In this document: positions 24,376 through 31,741 of the stretch, in pieces | How positions within the stretch are numbered: the first letter of the stretch is position 1 | How the letters are laid out: every line of letters begins with the position of its first letter | The notes under the pieces: model-generated | What the model saw: the letters and a program-made list of their open reading frames with translations, nothing else | Told to the model about the DNA's origin: nothing | The model's database searches: none | Position numbers and translations under genes: made by a program | Source of the DNA: AC-38 sp033856025 | Lineage (GTDB): Bacteria > Actinomycetota > Thermoleophilia > Solirubrobacterales > Solirubrobacteraceae | NCBI GenBank assembly: GCA_033856025.1 | Contig: JAWVFQ010000035.1 | Span: forward strand, 1-64,000 | Reading direction: 5' to 3' | DNA: 64,000 nt

Positions 24376-25299
24376 TCAGGGGGCGAAGAAGGGTGCGGAC
24401 ACGTAGCGCTCGCCCGAGTCGGGGACGACGACCACGATGCGCTGCCCCGCGTGCTCAGGCCGTCCGGCGACCTCCAGCGCGCCCGCGACCGCGGCGCCGC
24501 CCGAGATGCCGGCCAGCACGCCCTCGCTGCGCGCCATGCGCCAGGCGGTCTGGATGGCTGTGTCGTCGGAGACCGCCAGCACCTCGTCGATCACCTCGCG
24601 GTTCAGGACGGCGGGGACGAACCCGGCGCCGATCCCCTGGATGCGGTGGGGCCCGGGCGGGCGCCCGGACAGGACCGCCGACCCCGCCGGCTCGACGGCC
24701 ACGACGCGGGCGGACGGATTGCGCTGCTTGAGGACCTCCCCCACGCCGGTGATCGTCCCGCCCGTCCCCACGCCGGACACGAACACGTCGACGCGGCCGT
24801 CCAGGGCATCGAGGATCTCCGGCGCGGTCGTGCGGCGGTGGACCTCCGGGTTGGCCGGGTTGGAGAACTGGTCGGGCAGGAACGCGTCGTCGCGCCCGGC
24901 CATGGCGCGGGCGGCCGCGACCGCCTCGTCCATCCCGCCCAGCGACTCCACCTCCTCCACGCGGGCGCCGTAGAGGCGCAGCAGCGAGGTGCGCTCCCGG
25001 CTCATGCCCTGCGGGAGCGTGAGCACGAGCTCATAGCCCTTGGCCGCGCACACGAAGGCCAGGGCGATCCCGGTGTTGCCGCTCGTCGCCTCGACGATCG
25101 TCGTCCGGCCGGGCTCGATGCGACCCTCGGCCTCGGCCGCCTCGATCATGGCCACGCCGATGCGGTCCTTGACGCTGCCCCCGGGGTTGTAGGCCTCCAG
25201 CTTGGCGTAGAGCTCCGCGGCGTCCGCCCCCATCCGCGTCAGTCGCACCATCGGCGTGTCGCCGACGTGGTCGGCGATGTTGGTCGGGATCGCGGGCAT
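24376..25299 (-). CDS. cysK: cysteine synthase (O-acetylserine sulfhydrylase)
   Basis: PLP enzyme that makes cysteine from O-acetylserine and sulfide. The 307-residue protein has the PLP lysine in YNPGGSVKDRIG, TSGNTGIALAFVC (substrate loop), SGVGTGGTITGVG (phosphate cup) and GISGGAAV. ATG 25299; a TATCGT hexamer lies 11 bases upstream. It precedes cysE, and the next regulator on this strand is an Rrf2 protein at 27592-27984. Confidence 0.95.
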   Translation of the reverse strand: MPAIPTNIADHVGDTPMVRLTRMGADAAELYAKLEAYNPGGSVKDRIGVAMIEAAEAEGRIEPGRTTIVEATSGNTGIALAFVCAAKGYELVLTLPQGMSRERTSLLRLYGARVEEVESLGGMDEAVAAARAMAGRDDAFLPDQFSNPANPEVHRRTTAPEILDALDGRVDVFVSGVGTGGTITGVGEVLKQRNPSARVVAVEPAGSAVLSGRPPGPHRIQGIGAGFVPAVLNREVIDEVLAVSDDTAIQTAWRMARSEGVLAGISGGAAVAGALEVAGRPEHAGQRIVVVVPDSGERYVSAPFFAP

Positions 25300-25414
25300 G
25301 GCCGGCCGCCACGATACCCGCGGGATTCGTCACCCACCCATCCGCAAAGGGCTACACTCGGCGCCAGGCACGGGAAAGGGATCGCAGTTGGCCAGCAGGA
25401 GGGTCGAGCCGTTC

Positions 25415-25693
25415 ATGTGGAGAGAGCGCCTCGCGACGCTGCGGGCGGATCTGGATCCCGCGGCGCGCGAGAGCGACCGCGCCGCGCTCGACCGGGCCCA
25501 GCGCCACGCGGCAGAGCTGGAGGCGCAGCTGGACGCCGAGCGCGACGCGCGCCGCAACGCCGAGGCGCGCGCCGAGGCGGCGGAGGGCCAGGCCAAGGCC
25601 ACGGCCGCGGCGCTGGTGAGCCAGCGCTCCCCGGCCATCCAGCGCGCCACCCGCCGCCGCCGCGGCCCGCTCGGGCGCCTGCGCCGGGGCTAG
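25415..25693 (+). CDS. small coiled-coil protein with basic C-terminus
   Basis: A 92-residue protein from ATG 25415 (MWRERLATLRADLDPAARES). The central part is a charged Ala/Glu/Arg heptad region, and the end is very basic (RATRRRRGPLGRLRRG). The function is not recognised. AGGAGGG lies 11 bases upstream of the ATG. A TTG at 25388 with AAAGGG at 7 bases is an alternative start that adds nine residues. A TACACT hexamer at 25353-25358 would put transcription start a little upstream of either. Confidence 0.6.
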   Translation: MWRERLATLRADLDPAARESDRAALDRAQRHAAELEAQLDAERDARRNAEARAEAAEGQAKATAAALVSQRSPAIQRATRRRRGPLGRLRRG

Positions 25694-25706
25694 AACCGCG
25701 AGCTGT

Positions 25707-25728
25707 CGGGCCCCCGGGCGTGGGCCCG
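25707..25728. terminator. symmetric hairpin between convergent genes
   Basis: CGGGCCC (25707-25713) and GGGCCCG (25722-25728) form a 7-bp GC stem with an 8-base loop between the stops of the coiled-coil gene and the NHL gene. No T-tract follows on either strand, so a role as bidirectional terminator is only suggested. Confidence 0.3.
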
Positions 25729-25741
25729 TCGCACTGTGGCC

Positions 25742-27250
25742 TTAGCGTCTGGGTCTGGTGACCGTCAGGGTGGCGGCGTCGCTGGCGCGCTGGCCGGTGG
25801 CGGTGCTGGCGCTGAGGCGCAGCGAGTAGCGCCCCGGTCCCGCCGGCACGGTCAGGCGCACGGTGCGCCGCCCGGCGGTCAGCGTGGCGCGTACGCGGGC
25901 GGCGGTGCGCCGCCCGCGCACGGCGGCCAGGTCGACGGTGGCCCTGGTCGTGATCACCAGGCGCACCGTCAGGCGCTGGCGCGGACGAGCCCGGAAGCTG
26001 GTCTGCGCGAACGCGACCGCGAGGCGGTCGAACGCCGGGCCGGGCGGCCCCTGCGGCCCCGCCGGGCCGGTCGCCGCGACCGGGCCTGCCGGTCCCTGGG
26101 GGCCTGCCGTCCCCGGCGGGCCGGGTGGCCCGCTGGCGGGGCCGCGCAGGTCGGCGTCGACGAACCGCACCCGGTGGTTGTCCAGGTCGGGGACCAGGAA
26201 GCCGCCGTCCGCGGTGGCCGCCACCCCGTACGTGCCGCTCAGCTGGGCGGCCGTGGCCGGTCCACCGTCGCCGGCAAAGCCCGGCGTGCCGGTGCCGGCG
26301 ACGGTGGTGATGGTGCCAGCGGGCGAGACCCGGCGCACCCGGTAGTTGTCGGTATCGGCCATCAGGAAGCCGCCGTCCGCGGTGGCCGCCACCCCGAACG
26401 GGCTGCTGAGCTGTGCGGCGATGGCCGGTCCGCCGTCGCCGCTGAAGCCACCGGTGCCGGTGCCGGCCGCGGTGGTGATGGTGCCCGCGGGCGACACCCG
26501 GCGCACCCGCCGGTTGCTCAGGTCGGCGACCAGGAAGCCGCCGTCGGCGGTGGCCGCCACCCCGGTCGGCGTGTTGAGCTGGGCGGCCGTGGCCGCTCCG
26601 CCGTCGCCGGCGAAGCCCGGCGTGCCGGTGCCGGCGGCCCTGGTGATGGTGCCCGCGGGCGAGACCCGACGCACCCGGTGGTTGCCCTGGTCGGCGACCA
26701 AGAAGCCGCCGTCGGCGGTGGCCGCCACCCCGGTCGGCGTGTTGAGCTGGGCGGCGGTGGCCGACCCGCCGTCGCCGCCGGAGCCCGGGGTGCCGGTGCC
26801 GGCGACGGTAGTGATCGTGCCCCCAGGCGACACGTAGCGCACCCGCCGGTTGCTCTGGTCGGCGACCAGGAAGCCGCCGTCGGCGGTGGCCGCCACCCCG
26901 GTCGGGTTGTTGAGCGGGGCGACGGTGGCCAGCCCGCCGTCGCCGCCGAAGCCGGCCGTGCCGGTGCCGGCGACGGTGGTGATCGTGCCCGCGGGCGACA
27001 CCCGGCGCACCCGCTGGTTGCCCTGGTCGGCGACCAGGAAGCCGCCGTCCGCGGTGGCCGCCACCCCGAACGGGTTGTTCAGCTGGGCAGCGGTGGCCAG
27101 CCCGCCGTCGCCGCCGAAGCTGGCGGCACCGGTGCCGGCGACCGTGAAGATGTTGTTGGTCGCTGCCCCCGCCGGAGCGGCGCCCGCCAGCGCGCAGGTC
27201 AGCGCCGCCACAAGCACCGAGCGCCGCGGGGCCCTCGTCATCGTGGTCAT
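25742..27250 (-). CDS. secreted six-repeat NHL protein with collagen-like segment
   Basis: A 502-residue exported protein: signal peptide (RSVLVAALTCALAGAAPAGA, end near residue 33), then six NHL-type beta-propeller blades of 56 residues, each with the pattern VAGTGTxGFGGDGG, GVAATADGGFLVAD and RVRRVSPAGTIT. After the blades comes a short collagen-like segment of Gly-Pro-Pro and Gly-Pro-Ala triplets, then a C-terminal beta domain ending in TLTVTRPRR. Six blades make a complete propeller, likely for protein or sugar binding. ATG 27250 has AGGAGAGG at 6 bases; a second ATG lies 9 bases inside. The repeats are highly alike in DNA, which indicates recent duplication or conversion. Confidence 0.85.
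   Translation of the reverse strand: MTTMTRAPRRSVLVAALTCALAGAAPAGAATNNIFTVAGTGAASFGGDGGLATAAQLNNPFGVAATADGGFLVADQGNQRVRRVSPAGTITTVAGTGTAGFGGDGGLATVAPLNNPTGVAATADGGFLVADQSNRRVRYVSPGGTITTVAGTGTPGSGGDGGSATAAQLNTPTGVAATADGGFLVADQGNHRVRRVSPAGTITRAAGTGTPGFAGDGGAATAAQLNTPTGVAATADGGFLVADLSNRRVRRVSPAGTITTAAGTGTGGFSGDGGPAIAAQLSSPFGVAATADGGFLMADTDNYRVRRVSPAGTITTVAGTGTPGFAGDGGPATAAQLSGTYGVAATADGGFLVPDLDNHRVRFVDADLRGPASGPPGPPGTAGPQGPAGPVAATGPAGPQGPPGPAFDRLAVAFAQTSFRARPRQRLTVRLVITTRATVDLAAVRGRRTAARVRATLTAGRRTVRLTVPAGPGRYSLRLSASTATGQRASDAATLTVTRPRR
26142..27149 (-). repeat. six tandem 168-bp repeats encoding NHL blades
   Basis: Six direct in-frame copies of about 168 bp (56 codons). The core encoding ATADGGFLVAD is nearly unchanged in every copy, and variation is concentrated in a few codons. 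Boundaries are approximate. Such repeats can expand, contract or be collapsed in assembly. Confidence 0.85.
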
Positions 27251-27591
27251 CGAGCCTCTCCTATCCGCGGGGTCCACCCGTTCCCGCTGCCAAGTCTCCC
27301 CGCAAAAGGGCCCGCCGGCGGTGGACGTATACGCGCCCGCCACCCACCCTAACCGCCGACGCACCGATATCAAGATCGAGCATGGCTCGGACCGCGAAGC
27401 GGTCCACGCGGCATGCGCCCCCCCGGCGGTCGGAGCCGAGCACCACCTCCGAGCTGGCCGTTCCAGAGGCGCACTACGCCCGCCCCTGGCCCAGGACGGA
27501 GTTTCTAGCGGTCCTCGCGCTGTTCTGCGGCCCGGCAAGCAACCCCATCCCGATAGACGCGGGGGATCGCCAGTCGTGACGGGCGCCGGGG
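27251..27591. other. 341-base stretch with no supported gene
   Basis: Between the NHL gene and the Rrf2 gene. Short frames exist on both strands (for example 27382-27579, plus strand, and 27261-27446, minus strand) but neither has a ribosome-binding site or recognisable content. A perfect 7-bp hairpin GGACCGC-GAA-GCGGTCC lies at 27389-27405. The part next to 27250 carries the NHL gene's ribosome-binding site. This could be eroded coding sequence. Confidence 0.5.
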
Positions 27592-27984
27592 CTAGATGTA
27601 GTACATCGTCGAGCCGGCGTCGCGGCGCTCGCGCTCGACGACGTCGGCGACGGTCGTCTTGGCCAGGACGTCGCGGGCGGCGGCCGCGGCTTCGGCGAAC
27701 ACGCCCTTGGCGTCGGCGCCGACGGGTCCGTCCAGGAGCTCGACGAGCTCGAGCACGGTGATCTCGGAGGGATCGCGGGCGAAGGAGTAGCCGCCCTTGA
27801 CGCCGCGCTGGGAGCGCAGGACGCCCGCGCGGCGCAGCACGGCGAAGAGCTGCTCCAGGAACTGCACCGGGATGTCGCGCCGGCGGGCCAGCTCGCCGAT
27901 CGGGACGGGGCCCGCGTCGCCGTGGCGGCCCAGCTCGGCCAGGGCCTGCAGCGCGTACGGCGACTTGGTCGTGATCGAGATCAA
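27592..27984 (-). CDS. Rrf2-family transcription regulator (CymR-like)
   Basis: A 130-residue winged-helix regulator: ALQALAELGRHGDAGPVPIG, IGELARRRDIPVQFLEQLF, then the wing LRSQRGVKGGYSFARDP. The three clustered cysteines that hold an Fe-S cluster in IscR/NsrR are absent, and the protein ends MYYI, which fits the CymR-type branch that controls cysteine metabolism and partners CysK. cysK and cysE lie 2.3 kb further along the same strand, so control of these genes is a reasonable inference. The TTG start at 27984 is supported by GGAGGG at about 6 bases. Confidence 0.82.
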   Translation of the reverse strand: MISITTKSPYALQALAELGRHGDAGPVPIGELARRRDIPVQFLEQLFAVLRRAGVLRSQRGVKGGYSFARDPSEITVLELVELLDGPVGADAKGVFAEAAAAARDVLAKTTVADVVERERRDAGSTMYYI

Positions 27985-27997
27985 TCCGCTCCCTCCC

Positions 27998-28003
27998 TAC
28001 CCT
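27998..28003 (+). promoter_or_regulatory. TANNNT -10-like hexamer before the VanZ gene
   Basis: TACCCT ends 9 bases before the ATG at 28013, compatible with a very short leader. Confidence 0.35.
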
Positions 28004-28012
28004 TCCCACCTT

Positions 28013-28474
28013 ATGCGACAGGTCAGCCGCTACCTACCGCCGCTCGCGCTGATGGCGCTCATCTTCTTCCTGAGCGCCCAGCCGGGCCTGAAGTCAGGGC
28101 TCGGGCTGGCCGACCTGATCGGCCGCAAGATGATCCACGCCGGCTCCTACGGCGCGCTCTTTCTCCTCTGGCTGCGCGCGTTTCGCTGGCGGGCGCCGGA
28201 ATGGGCGGCGGCGATCGCCCTGGCCTACGCGGTCAGCGACGAGTTCCACCAGCACTTCACGCCGCATCGCACGGCGTCGCCGCTCGACGTGGCGATCGAC
28301 GGCCTCGGGATCGCCCTGGCCTGGTGGCTGTGGCGGCGCGCGACGGCGCCGCGGCTAGATCCAGCCGCGCTCGGTGGCGACGAGGACGGCCTGCGCCCGG
28401 TCGACGGCGCCGAGCTTCCCGTAGATGTTGTGCAGGTGGGTGCGGACGGTGCTGGTCGAGAGCGACAGCTCTGA
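28013..28474 (+). CDS. VanZ-family membrane protein
   Basis: The family is linked to teicoplanin resistance in VanZ itself; in most bacteria its role is unknown. Four hydrophobic helices are seen, with the motifs FFLSAQPG, KMIHAGSYGALFLLWL, YAVSDEFHQHFTPHRTAS and DVAIDGLGIALAWWLW. ATG 28013 fits the first helix. The family part ends near residue 112; the remaining 40 residues (from ATAPRLDP) run over the 3' end of the convergent HDOD gene, giving a 120-base overlap. The tail may be a readthrough artefact of a lost stop codon or a small indel. Confidence 0.8.
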   Translation: MRQVSRYLPPLALMALIFFLSAQPGLKSGLGLADLIGRKMIHAGSYGALFLLWLRAFRWRAPEWAAAIALAYAVSDEFHQHFTPHRTASPLDVAIDGLGIALAWWLWRRATAPRLDPAALGGDEDGLRPVDGAELPVDVVQVGADGAGRERQL

Positions 28475-29455
28475 CGCGATCTGCTTGTAGACCTTGCCGG
28501 TGGCCAGCCGCTTGAGGACCTCCTGCTCGCGGGCCGACAGCGGACAGGGGTCGATCTGGCGCTGGCGCCCGTTCTGCGGGTAGGGAAGCTCGTACATCAC
28601 GCGGCGCAGGGCGGGCGGGCTCATGTCGATGCGCCGCGCCGCCTTGAGCAGCTCGGCCGGCGAGATCGGGCTGCCCTGCCCGTAGTGGGCGAGCATGTCG
28701 GCCAGTCGCACGAAGGCGGCCTCGTCGTCGGTGTCGTCGGTGTGGTGGCGCTCGATCGTCGAGGCGAGGGACTTGGGCAGGCCCCACCGGCGGGCCAGGA
28801 CGCCGCCGACCAGGGCGTGGTCGACGCCGAGCTCGCGGCGCTCGCGGTGCAGGCGCTCCTCGGGGGTGCGGGCCTCGCCGTGGACGTGGCCGGGATAGCC
28901 GGGATAGGCGTGGATCAGCACGAGCTTGCCGATGTCGTGGAGCATCGCCGTGACCATCAGGCGATCGCGGTCCCCGTAGCTCAGCTCGCCGGCCAGGCGG
29001 TCGGCGGCGCGCTGGGTGGCCAGCGCGTGCAGGCGGAACTGCTCGGGGGCGACGTCCCATACGCCCGAGCGCTCGAAGAAGTCGAAGGTGCGGGCGCGGC
29101 TGGCCAACGCGCGGACGGCCTCGGGAGTCAGGACCTCGACGGCCTTGACCACGCTCTCGACCTTCCCGCGCGACTTGCCCTCGCCCTGGTTGGCCAGGCG
29201 CAGGACGGCGACCGCGAGCGCCACGTCGGACTCCACGGCGCCGACGATCTCGGCCGTGGACGGCTGCTCCTGGCTGAACAGGCGCAGGATCCGGTTGCGC
29301 GACTCCGCCAGCGCGGGGAATGCCTCGAGCGCCTCGAACGCCGCGGTGAGACGGCGGCCATGGCCCTCGTTGTGGCGCCGCGACACCTCGACGGCGTCGT
29401 TCTGGAAGGTGGCGTCGGGGGGCTGTGGGGACAGAGCTGTGGCGGGGGACGGCAT
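28355..29455 (-). CDS. HDOD-domain protein with C-terminal LuxR-type HTH
   Basis: A 366-residue regulator. Residues about 45-265 form an HDOD domain, with the HD pair in TAMLHDIGKLVLIHAY, HALVGGVLARRWGLP and IERHHTDDTDDE. Residues about 300-366 are a LuxR/GerE DNA-binding domain: PLSAREQEVLKRLATGK, VYKQIASELSLSTSTVRTHLHNIYGKL. HDOD domains usually sit in signalling proteins without their own HTH, so this is a one-component fusion that could link a bound ligand or phosphosignal directly to transcription. The target genes are unknown. ATG 29455 is preceded by GGGGAG. Confidence 0.85.
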   Translation of the reverse strand: MPSPATALSPQPPDATFQNDAVEVSRRHNEGHGRRLTAAFEALEAFPALAESRNRILRLFSQEQPSTAEIVGAVESDVALAVAVLRLANQGEGKSRGKVESVVKAVEVLTPEAVRALASRARTFDFFERSGVWDVAPEQFRLHALATQRAADRLAGELSYGDRDRLMVTAMLHDIGKLVLIHAYPGYPGHVHGEARTPEERLHRERRELGVDHALVGGVLARRWGLPKSLASTIERHHTDDTDDEAAFVRLADMLAHYGQGSPISPAELLKAARRIDMSPPALRRVMYELPYPQNGRQRQIDPCPLSAREQEVLKRLATGKVYKQIASELSLSTSTVRTHLHNIYGKLGAVDRAQAVLVATERGWI

Positions 29456-29488
29456 CGCTCCCCGTATCGGCAGCGATGGACGAATGGT

Positions 29489-30856
29489 TTAGACAGATAT
29501 TGGAGGCTGGGCCTCGGATGCGTCGAGCAGCGCGTCCACGCGGCGCAGCGTCTCCTCGCGCCCCAGGGTGGCGACGCTCTCGAAGATCCCCGGCGACACC
29601 GTGGTGCCGGCGATGGCCAGGCGAACGGGCTGGAAGACGTCCTTGGGCTTGGCGTCCCGGGCCTCGACGACCTGGCGCAGCGCGTGCTCGACCGCCGGGA
29701 CGTCGAAGGGCTCGGGCGCGTCCGCCAGCGCGGCGCGCGCCTGCTCCAGCGCCTCGCGCGCGCCGTCGCGGCCCAGTACGCGCTCGCGCGCGGCCGGGTC
29801 GTCGGCCGGCCCGTCGAACAGGAAGCCGGCCAGCGGCCAGAAGTCCGCGAGCGTCTGGATCTTCTCCTGGGTGATCTCGGCGGCCTGCGGCGGGACCTGG
29901 CGCTGCGTGTGCTCGGTCAGCCGGCGCGCCAGCTCGTCCGGTGTCAGCTCGCGCAGGTACTGGCCGTTGAGCCAGCGCAGCTTGCGCTCGTCGAAGCGCG
30001 CCGGGTTGCGCGCGACGTCCTGCACGCGGAAGAGGTGCTTGAGCTCGTCGGTCGAGAGCTTCGTGTCGTCCTCGTGGCCCCAGCCCAGCAGGGCCAGGTA
30101 GTTCAGCACGGCCTCGGGGAGGTAGCCGGCGTCGCGCAGCTCCTGCACGGAGGCGGCGCCGTGGCGCTTGGAGAGCTTGCGCCCGTCGGGCCCGTGGATC
30201 AGCGGCAGGTGGGCGTAGGCGGGCGGGGTCTCGCCCAGCGCCTCGTAGACCAGCAGCTGCTTGGGCGTGTTGGACAGGTGGTCCTCGCCGCGGACGACGT
30301 GGGTGATCCCGACGTCGAGGTCATCCACCGCGACGGCGAAGTTGTAGAGGACGCTGCCGTCCGCGCGGGCGATCACCGGGTCGTCCATGTGCTCGTGGCG
30401 GAAGGTGGTCGTGCCGCGGATGAGGTCCTCCACGACGGTCTCCCCCTCGTCGCTCGCCCGCAGCCGGATGGCGCCGTCCGGGTCGGCCGTGCCGCGAAAC
30501 CCTCGCTCGTCGCCGTGCTGCGCCTTCCACGCCCTGACGTCGTCGGCCGTCGCGCGTGATCGATAGGCCTTGTCCTCGTCGAGGAGGCGCTGCAGCAGCT
30601 CCCGGTGGCGGTCGGCCCGGTGGGACTGGAACACCGGGTCGCCGTCCCAGTCGATCCCCAGCCAGCGCAGCGCATCGAAGATCTGCTCGACGTTCTCGGG
30701 GGTGGAGCGCTCGCGGTCGGTATCTTCGACGCGCAGCACGAGCTCGCCGGGCCCACCGCCCGCGTCGCCACGAGCCAGCAGCCAGTTGTACAGCGCGGTG
30801 CGCGCCCCCCCGATGTGGAGCGCCCCCGTCGGAGAAGGAGCAAAGCGGACCCTCAT
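29489..30856 (-). CDS. gltX: glutamyl-tRNA synthetase
   Basis: Class I synthetase of 455 residues. The ATP-binding HIGH motif appears as HIGGARTALYNWL, and KMSKS as KLSKRHGAASV. The C-terminal anticodon-binding helical domain is complete. With gatCAB in the same window it is probably non-discriminating and also supplies Glu-tRNA(Gln), but that cannot be seen directly. The start is divergent from endonuclease IV with only 9 bases between the two ATGs. Confidence 0.95.
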   Translation of the reverse strand: MRVRFAPSPTGALHIGGARTALYNWLLARGDAGGGPGELVLRVEDTDRERSTPENVEQIFDALRWLGIDWDGDPVFQSHRADRHRELLQRLLDEDKAYRSRATADDVRAWKAQHGDERGFRGTADPDGAIRLRASDEGETVVEDLIRGTTTFRHEHMDDPVIARADGSVLYNFAVAVDDLDVGITHVVRGEDHLSNTPKQLLVYEALGETPPAYAHLPLIHGPDGRKLSKRHGAASVQELRDAGYLPEAVLNYLALLGWGHEDDTKLSTDELKHLFRVQDVARNPARFDERKLRWLNGQYLRELTPDELARRLTEHTQRQVPPQAAEITQEKIQTLADFWPLAGFLFDGPADDPAARERVLGRDGAREALEQARAALADAPEPFDVPAVEHALRQVVEARDAKPKDVFQPVRLAIAGTTVSPGIFESVATLGREETLRRVDALLDASEAQPPISV

Positions 30857-30865
30857 GATCCATCG

Positions 30866-30871
30866 ATGCTA
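30866..30871 (-). promoter_or_regulatory. TAGCAT -10-like hexamer before gltX, within nfo start
   Basis: On the minus strand TAGCAT ends 9 bases before the gltX ATG. These bases are also the first two codons of nfo, so the gltX promoter would have to lie inside the nfo coding region. Confidence 0.4.
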
Positions 30872-31741
30872 GTCGGCGCCCATGTGTCCCCCGCGGGTGG
30901 GCCCGCGAATGCCGTCGGCCGGGGCGAGGAGCGCGGGGCCGAGGCGATCCAGTTCTTCAACCAGAACCCCCGGGCCTGGCGGGCCCGCGAGTACACCGAC
31001 GAGGAGGTCGCGGCCTACCGCGAGGCGCTGGAGGCCTCCGACGTCGTCCAGGCCTGCGTGATCCACGCCGTCTACCTCATCAACTGCGCCTCGGAGGACT
31101 CCGAGATCCGCGCCAAGTCGCTGAACTCGCTGACGATCGCGCTGCGCTCGGGCGCCGCGCTGGGCGTCCGCGGCGTGGTGCTGCACGCCGGCTCCGCCCT
31201 GCTCGGCGCCGACGAGGCGGCGACGGGACGGGCCGTCACCCGGGCGGCCGGCGTGATCCGCGAGGCGCTGGCCGAGTCGCAGGACTGCCCCCTGCACCTG
31301 GAGAACACGGCGGGCTCGGGCGGGACCCTAGGGCGCTCCTTCCACGAGCTGGCCGCCCTCATCGAGCAGGCCGGCGGGGACGAGCGGCTGGGGATGTGCC
31401 TGGACTCCTGCCACCTGTGGGCCTCGGGGTTCGACGTCTCCAGCGCCGAGTCGCTGCGCGGCGTGATCGACGAGTGCGTCGAGGTGGTGGGGCTGGAGCG
31501 CCTGGGCTCGCTGCACGTCAACGACTCCAAGACGCCCATGGGCTCCAACGTCGACCGCCACGCGCCGCTGGGCGAGGGCGAGCTGGGACGCGAGGGCATC
31601 GGCGTGTTCCTGTCCGAGCCGCGCTTCGAGGACCTCCCCGTGATCTTCGAGGGGCCGGGGGTCGAGGGCAAGGCGCCGGCCAAGGGCGACGTCGACCTGA
31701 TGCGCGAGCTGCGCGCGGAGGGGCTGGCTAGGCGGCGCTGA
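30866..31741 (+). CDS. nfo: endonuclease IV (AP endonuclease)
   Basis: Zinc-dependent apurinic/apyrimidinic endonuclease of base excision repair. The 291-residue barrel has MLVGAHVSPAGG, AIQFFNQNPRAW, VLHAGS (His), LHLENTAGSGGTLG (Glu), CLDSCHLWASGFD (Asp/His), HVNDSK, DRHAPLGEGELG and FEGPG, which together supply the metal ligands. It overlaps the convergent dnaE gene by 14 bases. Only 9 bases separate its ATG from that of gltX, so no room exists for a normal leader. Confidence 0.94.
   Translation: MLVGAHVSPAGGPANAVGRGEERGAEAIQFFNQNPRAWRAREYTDEEVAAYREALEASDVVQACVIHAVYLINCASEDSEIRAKSLNSLTIALRSGAALGVRGVVLHAGSALLGADEAATGRAVTRAAGVIREALAESQDCPLHLENTAGSGGTLGRSFHELAALIEQAGGDERLGMCLDSCHLWASGFDVSSAESLRGVIDECVEVVGLERLGSLHVNDSKTPMGSNVDRHAPLGEGELGREGIGVFLSEPRFEDLPVIFEGPGVEGKAPAKGDVDLMRELRAEGLARRR

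Noticed and set aside
26142..27149. Possible CRISPR-like array because of regular repeats
   Set aside because: The repeats are 168 bp, in frame, and encode NHL blades; no spacers.
27261..27579. Short frames on both strands in the 341-base gap
   Set aside because: No ribosome-binding site, no recognisable composition, mutually overlapping.
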